A DNA stretch of 64,000 bases from Flavobacterium sp. RSP15 (GCF_003968755.1 NZ_RYDL01000003.1:1-64000), one strand, 5' to 3'; counted from the first letter of the stretch, positions 35,946 through 45,683 are shown. Numbers and translations are program-made. The notes: a model not told the origin generated them from the letters alone.

Positions 35946-36615
35946 TGTTCCATTTGTAACCAATTCCGTAAACTGATTTTATGTAATCATTGCTTCCGGC
36001 ATCGTTTAGCTTTTTTTTCAAATTCTTGATGTGGGCATAAACAAAATCATGATTGTCCAGCATGTCCGCCATATCACCCGAAAGGTGTTCAGCTATGGCG
36101 CTTTTAGACAAAACCTTGTTTTTATTTCCAATTAAAAACAATAATAAATCAATTTCTTTCTTGGTGCATTCTATTTTCTTCTCTCCAATTTTTACCGATT
36201 TTGCTAAAGTATCAATTTCTATTTCATTGAATTCAATTTTATTGTTTCCGTCGTATTTTTTTCTTCTAACCAAGGCCTGAATTCTGACCAACAACTCTGA
36301 AAGATGAAAGGGTTTCGTCAAATAATCATCTGCTCCAAGATTGAATCCCTCGATTTTGGTCTCTAACGTTTCTTTAGCCGAAATTATAATAATCCCCTCT
36401 GATTTGTTTAGTATTTTCAATTTCTTCAAAATGCCAAATCCATCACCACCCGGAAGCATTAGATCTACTAAAATACAATCATAATCATACATAATAATTT
36501 TGTCTAAAGCCGTTTGATACGTGCTTGCGGTTTCGCAATGAATATCATTTGTTTTTAGATAACTTTTTATGCTATTAGCAATATCGATTTCGTCTTCGAT
36601 GATTAGAATTTTCAT
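35938..36615 (-). CDS. OmpR/PhoB-type response regulator
   Basis: A 225-residue regulator with a receiver domain (MKILIIEDEIDIANSIK; phospho-acceptor Asp in DCILVDLMLPGGDGF, about residue 51; Lys in DDYLTKPFHLSELL) and a C-terminal winged helix (ECTKKEIDLLLFLIGNKNKV to IKSVYGIGYKWN). The ATG at 36615 starts directly with the receiver core; the extra five residues from 36630 are unlikely. It precedes its kinase with an 8-base overlap. Close to the Cus-type efflux cluster (177 bases away), it could be a CusR-like metal regulator, but the co-directional receptor and PAP2 downstream also suggest envelope control. Confidence 0.87.
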   Translation of the reverse strand: MKILIIEDEIDIANSIKSYLKTNDIHCETASTYQTALDKIIMYDYDCILVDLMLPGGDGFGILKKLKILNKSEGIIIISAKETLETKIEGFNLGADDYLTKPFHLSELLVRIQALVRRKKYDGNNKIEFNEIEIDTLAKSVKIGEKKIECTKKEIDLLLFLIGNKNKVLSKSAIAEHLSGDMADMLDNHDFVYAHIKNLKKKLNDAGSNDYIKSVYGIGYKWNNE

Positions 36616-36792
36616 ATTGCAAATTAACAATTCAATTTTGAATGAAATTTGAATTTAGGTATTAAATTGTTTTTTATAAATTTAACTGAGTTATTCACTT
36701 ATAAAATTCTGACAACTAATGCAACTACCTAAATATGACAGCGTGATTGATTTTAAAAATTATTTTCTGTCATTACTGTAAATTTATGTTTT

Positions 36793-37920
36793 TTATTCTT
36801 CTACATTTTTCATTTTCATCAAAAGGGAATAAGAACCTTTAATCACAATAGTTGCCTCTTTTAAATCGTCTGAAAGAATTTCAGTGAATTCATTTTCTGT
36901 CGCTCCTATTGTGACTTCTTTCATTTCAAATTGTTTATTTTGTTTGGCAATAAAGATATAATTCTTATTTTCATAATTTACAATAGCATCAGATGGCAGT
37001 ACATTTGATTGCTGACTTTTTAATTCTATTTCGGCATTCATATACATGCCCGGTAAAAGTGTTTTATCATAATTTATAAAATGGCAGTGTATTTCAGTGC
37101 TGCGGTTTTCTGAAAAATCTTTACCTATCAAAATAATTTGGCAAGGATATTTTTTCTCGGGATTGGTATTAGTATAAGCCAATACCGATTGACCAATATC
37201 CAATTTATTGATGTCTTTTTCAAATACGGTTAAGGCCAAATGAATATCCGATGGATTTACAATCTCGAATAAAACATCGCTCGGGTTTACATACTTGCCA
37301 ATATTTACATTTACCTTAGCTACATAACCACTTATTGGCGAGTATACATTGATGCTTTTTGAAATGTTTTTTGTTGAAACATTATTCGGATTTATCCCCG
37401 CAAATTTTAATTTCTCGCCATACGATTGCACCATTACAAATAGTGAGTTGTATTCTGATTGTGCTTGTTGATACACTTTATCGCTGCTGGCTTTGCTTTG
37501 GTTGAGTTCTTTTTGTCTTTCAAATTCGGCTTTTGCATACCCAATTTTTGCTTTCGCCAAAAGGTAATCTTCCTGCAGTTGAATGTATTGTTGGTCTTCT
37601 ACAACGCACAAAACCTGCCCTTTGGTAACATGCATTCCTTCTAACAATTTGGTGTATTTTAAATAACCGCCCATAGGAACACTAATGGAAACTAAGCTTT
37701 GAGGCGGCACATCTATTTTACCATTTAATTTTAAGGTAGATGAAATTTGTTTTTGTGTGATTTTTCCAGTTTCAATACCTGCATTTTTTATTTGTGCATC
37801 GGTAAGAGTTGTCGTGTTTTCGATAGTTGGATTAGCTTCTGTTTCGCTTTCCGTTTTCTTATCTCTACAGGAAGAAAGGAATACTATTGCCAATATTGTA
37901 ATAATTGTATTTTTAATCAT
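36793..37920 (-). CDS. RND efflux periplasmic adaptor (CusB/CzcB-like)
   Basis: A 375-residue membrane-fusion protein. Lipoprotein signal with lipobox LSSC (about residue 18: ILAIVFLSSCRDKKTES). Barrel-sandwich/lipoyl halves are VSISVPMGGYLKYTKLLEGM, HVTKGQVLCVVEDQQYIQLQ and ISGYVAKVNVNIGKYVNPSD, with a helical hairpin between them (KAKIGYAKAEFERQKELNQS). It should link the inner-membrane pump to the outer-membrane channel. It lies 182 bases downstream of the CusA-TolC fusion gene in the same direction. Unusually for the family in flavobacteria, the adaptor comes after the pump. Confidence 0.86.
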   Translation of the reverse strand: MIKNTIITILAIVFLSSCRDKKTESETEANPTIENTTTLTDAQIKNAGIETGKITQKQISSTLKLNGKIDVPPQSLVSISVPMGGYLKYTKLLEGMHVTKGQVLCVVEDQQYIQLQEDYLLAKAKIGYAKAEFERQKELNQSKASSDKVYQQAQSEYNSLFVMVQSYGEKLKFAGINPNNVSTKNISKSINVYSPISGYVAKVNVNIGKYVNPSDVLFEIVNPSDIHLALTVFEKDINKLDIGQSVLAYTNTNPEKKYPCQIILIGKDFSENRSTEIHCHFINYDKTLLPGMYMNAEIELKSQQSNVLPSDAIVNYENKNYIFIAKQNKQFEMKEVTIGATENEFTEILSDDLKEATIVIKGSYSLLMKMKNVEE

Positions 37921-38102
37921 GATAGTATTTTTATTTTGGTATTTGTGAATTTTCGATTCTTTTTCATAATTTAAAATTAAGGTTTTTATTCTTAACTTTT
38001 TATGCGGGTAAAGTTAGCAAGTCCAGTCATATGTAATTCGCATATCATCATTGGCGCTGGCGACCCTAATTACGATCATGCTCCTTTCATAATTAAACTA
38101 TT

Positions 38103-41100
38103 TTAATTAGTTAAAGCATTGATTTCAATTACAGCGGTGTTTAATTTTTTAACTGCTTCGATGTATCTGCTTTGAATTTCGGTACCTTGATTAATAAGCA
38201 TTACCCATTCCATATAATTAATGTCACCATTGATAAATTTATCATTAGCAGCTTTAGTTACTAAATCAACATTTTTTAAAGCTTGACTCTCGTAATAGGC
38301 GATAGTTTCTTTGTGTTTTTTATATTCCTGGACTAATTCCTGATTCTTGCTTTCCAGTTTTAGTTTTTCATTATTTAAATTATTTTCGGCTATTTGCGTA
38401 TTTATCTCTAAAGCCTTTTTCCTGTTATTTATTGCTGTATTAAATAATGGAAGCGCCACTCCTAATTGTCCGTAAACACCATTATTACTGTCTTGAAATA
38501 CAGTATTTGTTTTGAAAGTCTGGTAATAAACACCACCAATTAATTCCGGTAATTTTTTAGATTTTTCAAGTGAAACTTCTGCTTTACTGCTATTCACTTC
38601 TTGCTCAAATAATTTCACACTGGGTTGATTGCTAATAGCATTTGTATCTGAATTTTTGATGAAATCCATTTTAAATTTATTTGAAACTGGGACAAAGTCT
38701 TTATCTGTATTAAGTAAATACTTGAATTGTGATTGAATTATTTTGTAATCACTTTGTAATTCCAAAAGTTGAATTTTTATTTGTCCGGATTGGTTTTCAG
38801 CGGTTGCTTTTTCTAATATATTGCTTTCGCCTTTATCAAACCGAAGCGTTGAGGTCCTTAAAAAATCAGAATATATACTATCGCTTTTTAGCAACAGCTT
38901 TTCCTTTTCTTTTAGATACATCATTTCGTAAAACACGATTGTTACCTGTCTGGTCAATTGCTTTCTTTGCAAAGCTTCGTTCCATTGTCCTTTTTTGGCT
39001 TCTTCTATTAAAAGTTGTTTCTGTCTTTTATAAACGGTTGGGAATTTTATGCTTTGCGAAACACCAATTTTCACATCATTTACAGTGCTGTTAAACTGAC
39101 CATATTCGCTTATAATTCCCGTATTGGAAATATCATAACCTGTGTTTTCCATTATTTGCAAGTACTCTGAATTCAGTTTTTCATTTTTAATTTTGATATT
39201 GTTTAAAAGAGCTGTTTCAATCGCGCGCTCTATTGAAATTTTTTCCTGAGCATTGGTACTTTGAAAAGAAAAGAACAATCCCAATACCAGGATAGTCGTA
39301 ATTGATTTTATCTTTTTTGGTTTTAATTTAATTCCTTTTTCAAACATGATATATAAAATTGGTAAAACAAATAGAGTTAAAAATGTTGCAACCAACAGAC
39401 CTCCGATGACAACAGTTGCCAATGGTTTTTGTACTTCTGCACCAGAACCATTGCTTAATGCCATGGGTAAAAACCCTAATGATGCTACAAATGCAGTCAT
39501 TAAAACGGGGCGTAATCGTATTCTAGTTCCTTGCAAAACAATCGCTTTTAAATCGGTTTCCCCCGATTTTCGAATGCTGTTGAATTCTGCAATTAACACC
39601 AATCCATTCAGAACCGCTACACCAAATAAAGCAATAAAACCAACTCCGGCACTGATGCTAAACGGCATTCCACGCAATGCTAAAAAGAAAATACCTCCAA
39701 TTGCCGATAGTGGAATTGCCGAATAAATCAACAGTCCTTGTCTTACGGAATTGAACGCAAAATAGAGCAAAATAAATATTAATAGTAATGAAACAGGAAC
39801 TGCAATCATCAAACGATTTTTGGCTTCGTTTAAGTTTTCAAAAGCACCACCATACGTAGGATAGTATCCCGCAGGAAATTTTATTTGAGCTTCGACTTTA
39901 CCTTGCAGTTCTTTTACAATACTTTGTACATCACGGCCTCGTACATTAAAACCAACTACAATTCTACGTTTGGCATCTTCCCTTTGTATTTGATTCGGTC
40001 CTTCGATAATTTCAACTTTAGCTAATTGAGATAAAGGAATTTGCAAACCAGTTGCCGTTGGAATTAATAAATTTTGAACATCCGCCAAATCCTGACGTTT
40101 TTCACCTTCTAAGCGAACTACTAAATCAAATCGTTTTTCACCTTCGTAAACAACCCCTGTGCTTTGTCCTGCAAATGCGGTATTTACAATTCGATTAATA
40201 TCCTGAATGTTTAATCCGTATTGTGCAATGGAAGCTCTGTTGTAGTCAATTACTACTTGTAGCATTCCGGTAACGGTTTCTACATAAAGATCGGAAGTTC
40301 CCTCTACGGTACTTACAATTTTACCTAACTTATTGGCGTATAACGCCAACGTATCTAAGTTTTCTCCAAATATTTTACAGACCACATCTTGCCTAGCACC
40401 AGTCATCAATTCATTAAAACGCATTTGAACCGGATATTGAAAACCAAAGGAAACTCCAGGAACAGCTTCCAATTCCTTGGCCATTTTTGCTGATAATTCG
40501 TCAAAAGTTGTGGCAGAAGTCCATTCGCTTTTGTTCTTTAAAATGATCATCATATCGCTTGCATCAATTGGCATTGGATCGGTAGGCACTTCGCTACTTC
40601 CTGTTTTGCCTACAATTTTCTCCACTTCGGGAAATTTTTCTATTAATATTTTTGCACCTTGTGAAATAGCTGTCATTGAAGTTTGCAAATTACTTCCCGG
40701 CAAAACCCTAGTTTCTACTGCAAAATCTCCTTCTTCTAACGAGGGCATAAATTCACCACCCATAAACGAAAGTGTAATCAGCGCTAAAACAAACAATCCT
40801 AATGTTACAGCAATAATTGTTCTTGGAATTCCCAATGCTTTGTTCAAAATGGGTTGATAGAAATTTTCTAATTTTTCCATCATTATATCTGAAAAAGTTT
40901 TTTTGTGGGATATTTTTTTATTTAAAAATAGAGCGGTCATCATCGGAACATAAGTCAACGACAATATAAAAGCACCAAACAGAGCAAATGCAATGGTTTG
41001 TGCCATTGGTAAAAACATTTTCCCTTCAATACCGCGCAACGTAAAAATGGGAATGTACACGATCAATATAATCAATTCCCCAAAAACGGAAACATTACGC

Positions 41101-42443
41101 ATTTTTATTGACGTTTTTAGTACGGTGCTGTCCATTTCTTGTTGTGAAATTTGAGCAGTTTTCCTGCTGTGCAAACTAAACAAACACGCTTCAACAATAA
41201 TAACAGCACCATCTACAATCAATCCAAAATCTAATGCCCCTAAACTCATTAAATTACCGCTCACCCCAAATATGTTCATCAATATGACCGCTATCAACAT
41301 TGCCAAAGGAATAACTGACGCCACAATTAATCCTGCTCGTATGTTTCCTAAAAAGAAAATAAGAACAAAGAGAACTATTAATGCACCTTCTAATAAATTT
41401 TTTTCGACCGTCGAAATAGAATTATTTACCATTTTGGTGCGGTCTAGAAAAGGTTCCAGTATAACACCTTCGGGTAATGTTTTTTCAATTTGTGCAATAC
41501 GATCCTTAATGTTTTTAATAACCACATTACTGTTGGCTCCTTTTAACATCATTACTACTGCACCTGAAACTTCCCCAGATTGAACCTCTTTTTTGTGAAA
41601 TGTCATTGCTCCGTAACGGATAGCACTACCAATGCGAACTTCAGCTACATCACGAATAAACAAAGGACTACCGTTATTCGTGTTTTTAATAGCAATATCT
41701 TTTATGTTTTCGATAGTATTAATTAATCCCTCACTGCGGATGTATAAAACTTTAGGTCCTTTTTCAATGTAAGCACCACCCGTATTTTGATTGTTTTTTT
41801 CTAAAGCCGTAAAAACATCTGTAATAGTGATATTATAGGATTGCAATTTATTTGGGTCAACGGCTATTTCAAATTGTTTCAATTTTCCACCAAAACTGCT
41901 CACTTCCGCCACACCTTCAACGCTCAATAACTGCCGGCGAACAATCCAATCTTGAATGGTTCTTAACTCCGTGATATCGTATTTTTTTTCATAACCGGGT
42001 TTGGTTCGTACAACATATTGATAAATTTCGCCTAGACCTGTTGTCACCGGTGCAAGAACTGGATTTCCAATACCGGTGGGAATTTGGTCTTTAACAGCAC
42101 TTAATCGTTCGGTTACTTGCTGTCTTGCCCAGTACACATCAGTTGCATCATTAAAAACAATGGTAACCACTGATAAACCAAAACGAGAAAAACTACGAAT
42201 TTCTTTCAGTCCAGGAATATTACTATTGGCTTGTTCTATTGGAAAAGTAATCAGTCTTTCAATATCGGTCGCACCCAGTGATGGCGCTGAAGTAATTACC
42301 TGGACTTGATTATCTGTAATATCAGGAACGGCATCAATTGGTAATTTGGTAAATTGATAACTCCCATATCCGATGAGAGCTAAAATAAACAGTCCAATAA
42401 TGAGTTTGTTTTTGATTGAAAACTCAATAATTTTATTTAGCAT
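38103..42443 (-). CDS. CusA/CzcA heavy-metal RND pump fused to a TolC-like outer-membrane channel
   Basis: A 1446-residue fusion. Residues 1 to about 1035 are a complete heavy-metal RND transporter (LPIDAVPDITDNQVQV, GALDFGLIVDGAVIIVEACL with the DFGxxVDGAV motif in TM4, and 12 membrane segments). A hydrophobic stretch at about 1045-1065 (ITTILVLGLFFSFQSTNAQE) looks like a signal peptide. The last ~380 residues are an outer-membrane efflux protein with two helical repeats (ISIERAIETALLNNIKIKNE; VSLEKSKKLPELIGGVYYQT). It may be cleaved at the internal signal to give pump and channel from one gene. The metal is probably Cu(I)/Ag(I), judged from CusA-like likeness only; Co/Zn/Cd is possible. Confidence 0.87.
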   Translation of the reverse strand: MLNKIIEFSIKNKLIIGLFILALIGYGSYQFTKLPIDAVPDITDNQVQVITSAPSLGATDIERLITFPIEQANSNIPGLKEIRSFSRFGLSVVTIVFNDATDVYWARQQVTERLSAVKDQIPTGIGNPVLAPVTTGLGEIYQYVVRTKPGYEKKYDITELRTIQDWIVRRQLLSVEGVAEVSSFGGKLKQFEIAVDPNKLQSYNITITDVFTALEKNNQNTGGAYIEKGPKVLYIRSEGLINTIENIKDIAIKNTNNGSPLFIRDVAEVRIGSAIRYGAMTFHKKEVQSGEVSGAVVMMLKGANSNVVIKNIKDRIAQIEKTLPEGVILEPFLDRTKMVNNSISTVEKNLLEGALIVLFVLIFFLGNIRAGLIVASVIPLAMLIAVILMNIFGVSGNLMSLGALDFGLIVDGAVIIVEACLFSLHSRKTAQISQQEMDSTVLKTSIKMRNVSVFGELIILIVYIPIFTLRGIEGKMFLPMAQTIAFALFGAFILSLTYVPMMTALFLNKKISHKKTFSDIMMEKLENFYQPILNKALGIPRTIIAVTLGLFVLALITLSFMGGEFMPSLEEGDFAVETRVLPGSNLQTSMTAISQGAKILIEKFPEVEKIVGKTGSSEVPTDPMPIDASDMMIILKNKSEWTSATTFDELSAKMAKELEAVPGVSFGFQYPVQMRFNELMTGARQDVVCKIFGENLDTLALYANKLGKIVSTVEGTSDLYVETVTGMLQVVIDYNRASIAQYGLNIQDINRIVNTAFAGQSTGVVYEGEKRFDLVVRLEGEKRQDLADVQNLLIPTATGLQIPLSQLAKVEIIEGPNQIQREDAKRRIVVGFNVRGRDVQSIVKELQGKVEAQIKFPAGYYPTYGGAFENLNEAKNRLMIAVPVSLLLIFILLYFAFNSVRQGLLIYSAIPLSAIGGIFFLALRGMPFSISAGVGFIALFGVAVLNGLVLIAEFNSIRKSGETDLKAIVLQGTRIRLRPVLMTAFVASLGFLPMALSNGSGAEVQKPLATVVIGGLLVATFLTLFVLPILYIMFEKGIKLKPKKIKSITTILVLGLFFSFQSTNAQEKISIERAIETALLNNIKIKNEKLNSEYLQIMENTGYDISNTGIISEYGQFNSTVNDVKIGVSQSIKFPTVYKRQKQLLIEEAKKGQWNEALQRKQLTRQVTIVFYEMMYLKEKEKLLLKSDSIYSDFLRTSTLRFDKGESNILEKATAENQSGQIKIQLLELQSDYKIIQSQFKYLLNTDKDFVPVSNKFKMDFIKNSDTNAISNQPSVKLFEQEVNSSKAEVSLEKSKKLPELIGGVYYQTFKTNTVFQDSNNGVYGQLGVALPLFNTAINNRKKALEINTQIAENNLNNEKLKLESKNQELVQEYKKHKETIAYYESQALKNVDLVTKAANDKFINGDINYMEWVMLINQGTEIQSRYIEAVKKLNTAVIEINALTN

Positions 42444-42472
42444 AATTTGTTATATTTAGGAATGTTCACTAC

Positions 42473-43096
42473 TTATATTGAATACTGACCTTTTAATTTT
42501 ATTGTAACTGTAATGGCTGTCTTTTCATTATTTCTGAAAAACCAACCGTGTTTTCCTTCATACGGAGCATAAAAAGTCCCAACCATATTATTGGAATAGG
42601 CAAGCGTGTAACTTTCAAAATAAACGTCATTAGTTTCTTTAGCTTGTTTTACTTCCCCGTGAAAATCAAAATAAACAATTCCTTTATTAGTCGTCCATTC
42701 GTATTTCATTTTGCCATATTTCAGCATATAAATTTTATATTCAATTCCTTTTCCTGCCGGTACGATTACTTCAACCGTGTCTTCTCTTTCTGCATATTGT
42801 TTTTCAGGTGCAGGATTATTTGCTTCGATTGGTCTTTTTACTTCAGGTCCAGAACCTGCTTTTTCCATTTTAATTAATGGGAATGTTTTTCCTGTTATTG
42901 TAGCTAATCCATCATCAGCATCCGCTGGTACATAAAGCTTACTAAACCCGAACAGTTTGCCTGTTCCTATTGGATCCATTCCATATTCGGCAGGTAAAAC
43001 TGCGCTTACTAAAATTAGTACAGAAAGTAGTAACGCGAAGATAACTGCTTTGATAATTTGTTTTTTATTTACTATTTGATGATTTATTTCTGACAT
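42473..43096 (-). CDS. Membrane-anchored periplasmic protein of efflux cluster, unknown function
   Basis: A 207-residue protein with one N-terminal membrane anchor (IKAVIFALLLSVLILVSAVL) and a periplasmic body. The segment AEYGMDPIGTGKLFGFSKLY matches the small proteins annotated as transmembrane anchor protein next to heavy-metal RND pumps. The C-terminal ~110 residues look beta-rich (YKIYMLKYGKMKYEWTTNKG, FYAPYEGKHGWFFRNN). It sits 29 bases upstream of the pump gene in the same operon. A role in metal delivery or pump assembly is possible, not shown. Confidence 0.65.
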   Translation of the reverse strand: MSEINHQIVNKKQIIKAVIFALLLSVLILVSAVLPAEYGMDPIGTGKLFGFSKLYVPADADDGLATITGKTFPLIKMEKAGSGPEVKRPIEANNPAPEKQYAEREDTVEVIVPAGKGIEYKIYMLKYGKMKYEWTTNKGIVYFDFHGEVKQAKETNDVYFESYTLAYSNNMVGTFYAPYEGKHGWFFRNNEKTAITVTIKLKGQYSI

Positions 43097-43106
43097 TTTT
43101 TAATTT

Positions 43107-43790
43107 TTAAGATGTAAAATAACCCGTTAATTGATATCCTATTAATACAAATCCAGCAGCCATAAGCAGCGTATTTGTTATTGTTGAAAATTTCATAAAG
43201 CTGGAATGTCTGCGCCATAAAGTAATCAAGATTAGCACAAAAGTCAATGCTATGAACTGACCTATTTCGACACCAATATTGAATCCAAGCAGATTGGTAA
43301 ACAATCCTTCTTTTTCAAATTTGAAATCTTGCAATTTGCTGGCAAGCCCGAAACCATGAAATAATCCAAAAATCAAAACAGCAGCTTTTGTATTGGGTTG
43401 CCTTCCGAAAAATTTCTTGAAACCACCTAAATTATCAAAACCTTTATACACTATTGACAGTGCGATAATGGCATCAATTAAATACGAATTAATTGATATA
43501 GTACTCATAACTCCAAACAATAATGTTGCGCTATGACCAATTGTAAAGAAACTTACATAAAGTAGCACTTCTTTCGGACGATAAAGGAAAAAGATAACAC
43601 CAACTAAAAAAAGCAGATGATCGTAACCCGTAAGCATGTGTTTTGCTCCAATATAGAGAAATGGGCCAAAAGCAACGCCATCATTTCCTGACAAAAAAGT
43701 TTGCGTATTTTCATCTACACCATGAGCAAAAACGCATGTGATGCCGACAAAAAAAAGTATAACAAGAAATATTATTTTTTTTGAATTCAT
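43107..43790 (-). CDS. HupE/UreJ-family membrane protein
   Basis: A 227-residue protein with signal sequence (MNSKKIIFLVILFFVGITCV, FAHG) and about six membrane segments. The HupE/UreJ_2 hallmark is YIGAKHMLTGYDHLLFLVGV, with the histidines that may bind metal, and GLFHGFGLASKL. HupE proteins are known or proposed nickel/cobalt permeases; here the setting in a copper-type efflux operon points to metal transport of another kind. The longer frame to 43838 would add MRKFQERSSFLKKNKI, without a signal peptide, so the ATG at 43790 is chosen. Confidence 0.8.
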   Translation of the reverse strand: MNSKKIIFLVILFFVGITCVFAHGVDENTQTFLSGNDGVAFGPFLYIGAKHMLTGYDHLLFLVGVIFFLYRPKEVLLYVSFFTIGHSATLLFGVMSTISINSYLIDAIIALSIVYKGFDNLGGFKKFFGRQPNTKAAVLIFGLFHGFGLASKLQDFKFEKEGLFTNLLGFNIGVEIGQFIALTFVLILITLWRRHSSFMKFSTITNTLLMAAGFVLIGYQLTGYFTS

Positions 43791-43861
43791 AATTTTATTT
43801 TTCTTTAAAAAACTACTTCTCTCCTGAAATTTTCGCAAGAGAAGCAGCCTGTTAAATTATA

Positions 43862-44077
43862 CTAATGCGTGTGACCATGAGCCGCATCAACTTTATCTTG
43901 CTCCACTTGATTAATACTGTCCGTACCTACTTGATCCGTAGAATCTGTGACCACTTGAACTTGTTCTACTGTTTCAGTAGATTGACTTTCAGTGTTTTCA
44001 GTTTCGTTATTTGCTTTGTTGTTGCAAGAAGTTAACATTCCGATTGCGATAGTCGCTACGATTAAAAAATTTTTCAT
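43862..44077 (-). CDS. Small acidic lipoprotein with His-rich tail
   Basis: A 71-residue lipoprotein: MKNFLIVATIAIGMLTSCNN with lipobox LTSC (cysteine 18), an acidic Glu/Thr/Gln-rich middle and the C-terminus DAAHGHTH. Three of the last five residues are histidines, suggesting metal binding in the periplasm. No named family was recognised. It is part of the metal-efflux gene run and lies between the HupE-like gene and another His-rich exported protein. Confidence 0.65.
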   Translation of the reverse strand: MKNFLIVATIAIGMLTSCNNKANNETENTESQSTETVEQVQVVTDSTDQVGTDSINQVEQDKVDAAHGHTH

Positions 44078-44115
44078 AATTGTAATTTTAATTGGGTTTA
44101 TAAAGAATAATAAAA

Positions 44116-44544
44116 TTAATGTTGGTGTCCATGATTAATATCTTGTTCAGAAACTTGGCTATTTTTAAATTTGGAAGAGATTGTTTTTCCATTGACAAGT
44201 AATGTGATGGTACAATAAGCATATATGCTTGCTTTAGGAACTTGTACAAATAAAGCATTGTTGGTGTCTAAAAAAACTGGATTCGTTGCTTTTGTTTTAT
44301 TAAAAAATTCAAAAACAGCCAAGCCAGTAATTTTTTTATTTGAAATCCTTTTTCCTTTCGCATTCAGTACGTAAAAACTAATATTATTTTCTCTTTCGAC
44401 CCTTTCAATTTTGTAGTCGCCTGAATTTTGTATTATTCCACCGTGCGGCGTTTTGGATTGATTTTCGTTTACTTGTGCATTAGAAATTGTTGTGCCTGCA
44501 ATAGTTATCAGTATCGCAACTGCAATGGATTTAATTGTTTTCAT
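44116..44544 (-). CDS. Exported protein of metal-efflux cluster with His-rich ends
   Basis: A 142-residue protein with signal peptide (MKTIKSIAVAILITIAGTTI, SNA) and a C-terminal SEQDINHGHQH. After the signal, KTPHGGIIQNSGDYKIERVE is typical of small proteins accompanying CusABC/CzcABC in Bacteroidota, where the HGG motif and C-terminal His/Gln may bind Cu or Zn. Function in the periplasm as a metal chaperone is inferred from context. It is first in the run after the gap of 250 bases. Confidence 0.65.
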   Translation of the reverse strand: MKTIKSIAVAILITIAGTTISNAQVNENQSKTPHGGIIQNSGDYKIERVERENNISFYVLNAKGKRISNKKITGLAVFEFFNKTKATNPVFLDTNNALFVQVPKASIYAYCTITLLVNGKTISSKFKNSQVSEQDINHGHQH

Positions 44545-44795
44545 TATAGATGTTTTTCGAATTAAATAATATTGATTGTCTTACAGATCGACACTAAAAA
44601 CGCTAGGAGAGTTTTGTGAAGTCTAAAAAGATTTTAGTTATGGAGAACCTAAAACTCTTAAACGTCTAGTTAGTGATGAATGCTAATGTAATTCATACAA
44701 CGTATCGTTCGCTATACGTAAATAACAAAGTATATTTTAAAATAGCAATCAGAAATATTAAAAATATAACTAATTACGGTTTAAAATAAAATTAA

Positions 44796-45185
44796 TTAAC
44801 TCAACTTAGGGGGAAGCCAGATAGAGGTAAAAACGCTGGAAATGTAAAAATCCTGACTGAAAGCTACAGTGCGGTTTAGATAAATAATAGTAGGCTTGCG
44901 AAAAGAAAACGCTGTTTGGTTCATAAAAGCAAGAACCGTATTTACATTTGTATTAATTGTCTTGAAAGGTAAATTTTGATGACTATCTTTTTCTTTACTT
45001 GAATGTTGATGACTATCATTGTAATGAATAGCTATAAAATCAAGTAATGAAATATTCTGACCAATGTTATCTTCTTGGTGATCTGAAAAGTGTTGTAGTA
45101 AGTTCGGCAATTTAAATAATTGCCCCATCTCTGTGTTAGCACACAAAAAAGCAAAAAGGAATGATATGACAACTATTTTTTTCAA
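44796..45185 (-). CDS. Exported His-rich protein preceding the efflux operon
   Basis: A 129-residue protein with signal peptide (MKKIVVISFLFAFLCANTEM), an internal H/S/D/E-rich stretch (FSDHQED, HYNDSHQHSSKEKDSHQN) and a conserved C-terminus SSVFTSIWLPPKLS. I recognise this combination (N-terminal CANTEMGQLFKLP, C-terminal VFTSIWLPPK) as a family that precedes CzcA/CusA-type pumps in Bacteroidota; it has no established function. The His-rich centre suggests metal sensing or binding. 250 bases with no gene separate it from the next gene. Confidence 0.65.
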   Translation of the reverse strand: MKKIVVISFLFAFLCANTEMGQLFKLPNLLQHFSDHQEDNIGQNISLLDFIAIHYNDSHQHSSKEKDSHQNLPFKTINTNVNTVLAFMNQTAFSFRKPTIIYLNRTVAFSQDFYISSVFTSIWLPPKLS

Positions 45186-45505
45186 GATTGTAAAAGTACT
45201 AAATTTTATTGATTGCCAAAAATTTAAAATTGTAAGTAAATCTTAACTCACCAAAACTTCTAAGCCAATTTTGATGATGTCGCATCAATTTTTCGGATTT
45301 TTAGATTGTGATGTTTTCTGTCAACCAATCAACAGATACTGTTTAATGTGGTATTAAAAACTCAAGCGAAATGATGGAACACCAGGAGTAACATCACATC
45401 ATTTTTGGATTCTTAAGTTCCATAAAGTATTATGTTTTTTGGTGAACCTGTAACTACTTTTGTGGGTACTACTTTATTTTGAACCGTTAGTTGCTAATAG
45501 AATTT
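45186..45505. other. 320-base gap without recognised gene
   Basis: Contains the upstream region of the efflux cluster. Short imperfect dyads around GATGT/ACATC occur (45270-45420), but nothing I can define as an operator. Confidence 0.35.
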
Positions 45506-45613
45506 TTACTCTTTTTTCTCCACTAAATTCATTCCGCATTTGGGACATTTTCCGGGTTTATCCAACGTAACTTCTGAATGCATTGGGCAGCTGTACGTTT
45601 TTTGAGTTTCCAT
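45506..45613 (-). CDS. 35-residue heavy-metal-binding domain protein
   Basis: A mini-protein with the sequence blocks METQKTYSCPMHSEV and GKCPKCGMNLVEKKE, i.e. the CPMHxxVxxxxPGKCPxCGMxL signature of the heavy-metal-binding domain found in CopA/CzcB-like proteins. It has Cys-Pro-Met-His and two Cys plus Met for a soft metal such as Cu(I)/Ag(I). ATG at 45613, TAA at 45506. Same strand as the efflux genes, 320 bases upstream of them. Very short, but the whole domain is present, so I think it is a real gene, perhaps a cytoplasmic metal chaperone. Confidence 0.75.
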   Translation of the reverse strand: METQKTYSCPMHSEVTLDKPGKCPKCGMNLVEKKE

Positions 45614-45650
45614 TTTTTTTCACTACTAACCGACTAAATAAATTCAAGAC

Positions 45651-45683
45651 AAAGGGCCACTTTTAACAGTAAGCCCTTTTTTT
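45651..45683 (+). terminator. Terminator-like hairpin
   Basis: AAAGGGC (45651-45657) pairs with GCCCTTT (45673-45679), then T tract to 45683. It faces right, with no gene before it on the plus strand; perhaps left from a lost gene. The 45614-45932 gap has no other feature except the hairpins listed. Confidence 0.5.

Noticed and set aside
39346..41583. Several plus-strand open frames of about 100-126 codons inside the pump gene
   Set aside because: They are antisense shadows of the long conserved CusA-TolC frame.
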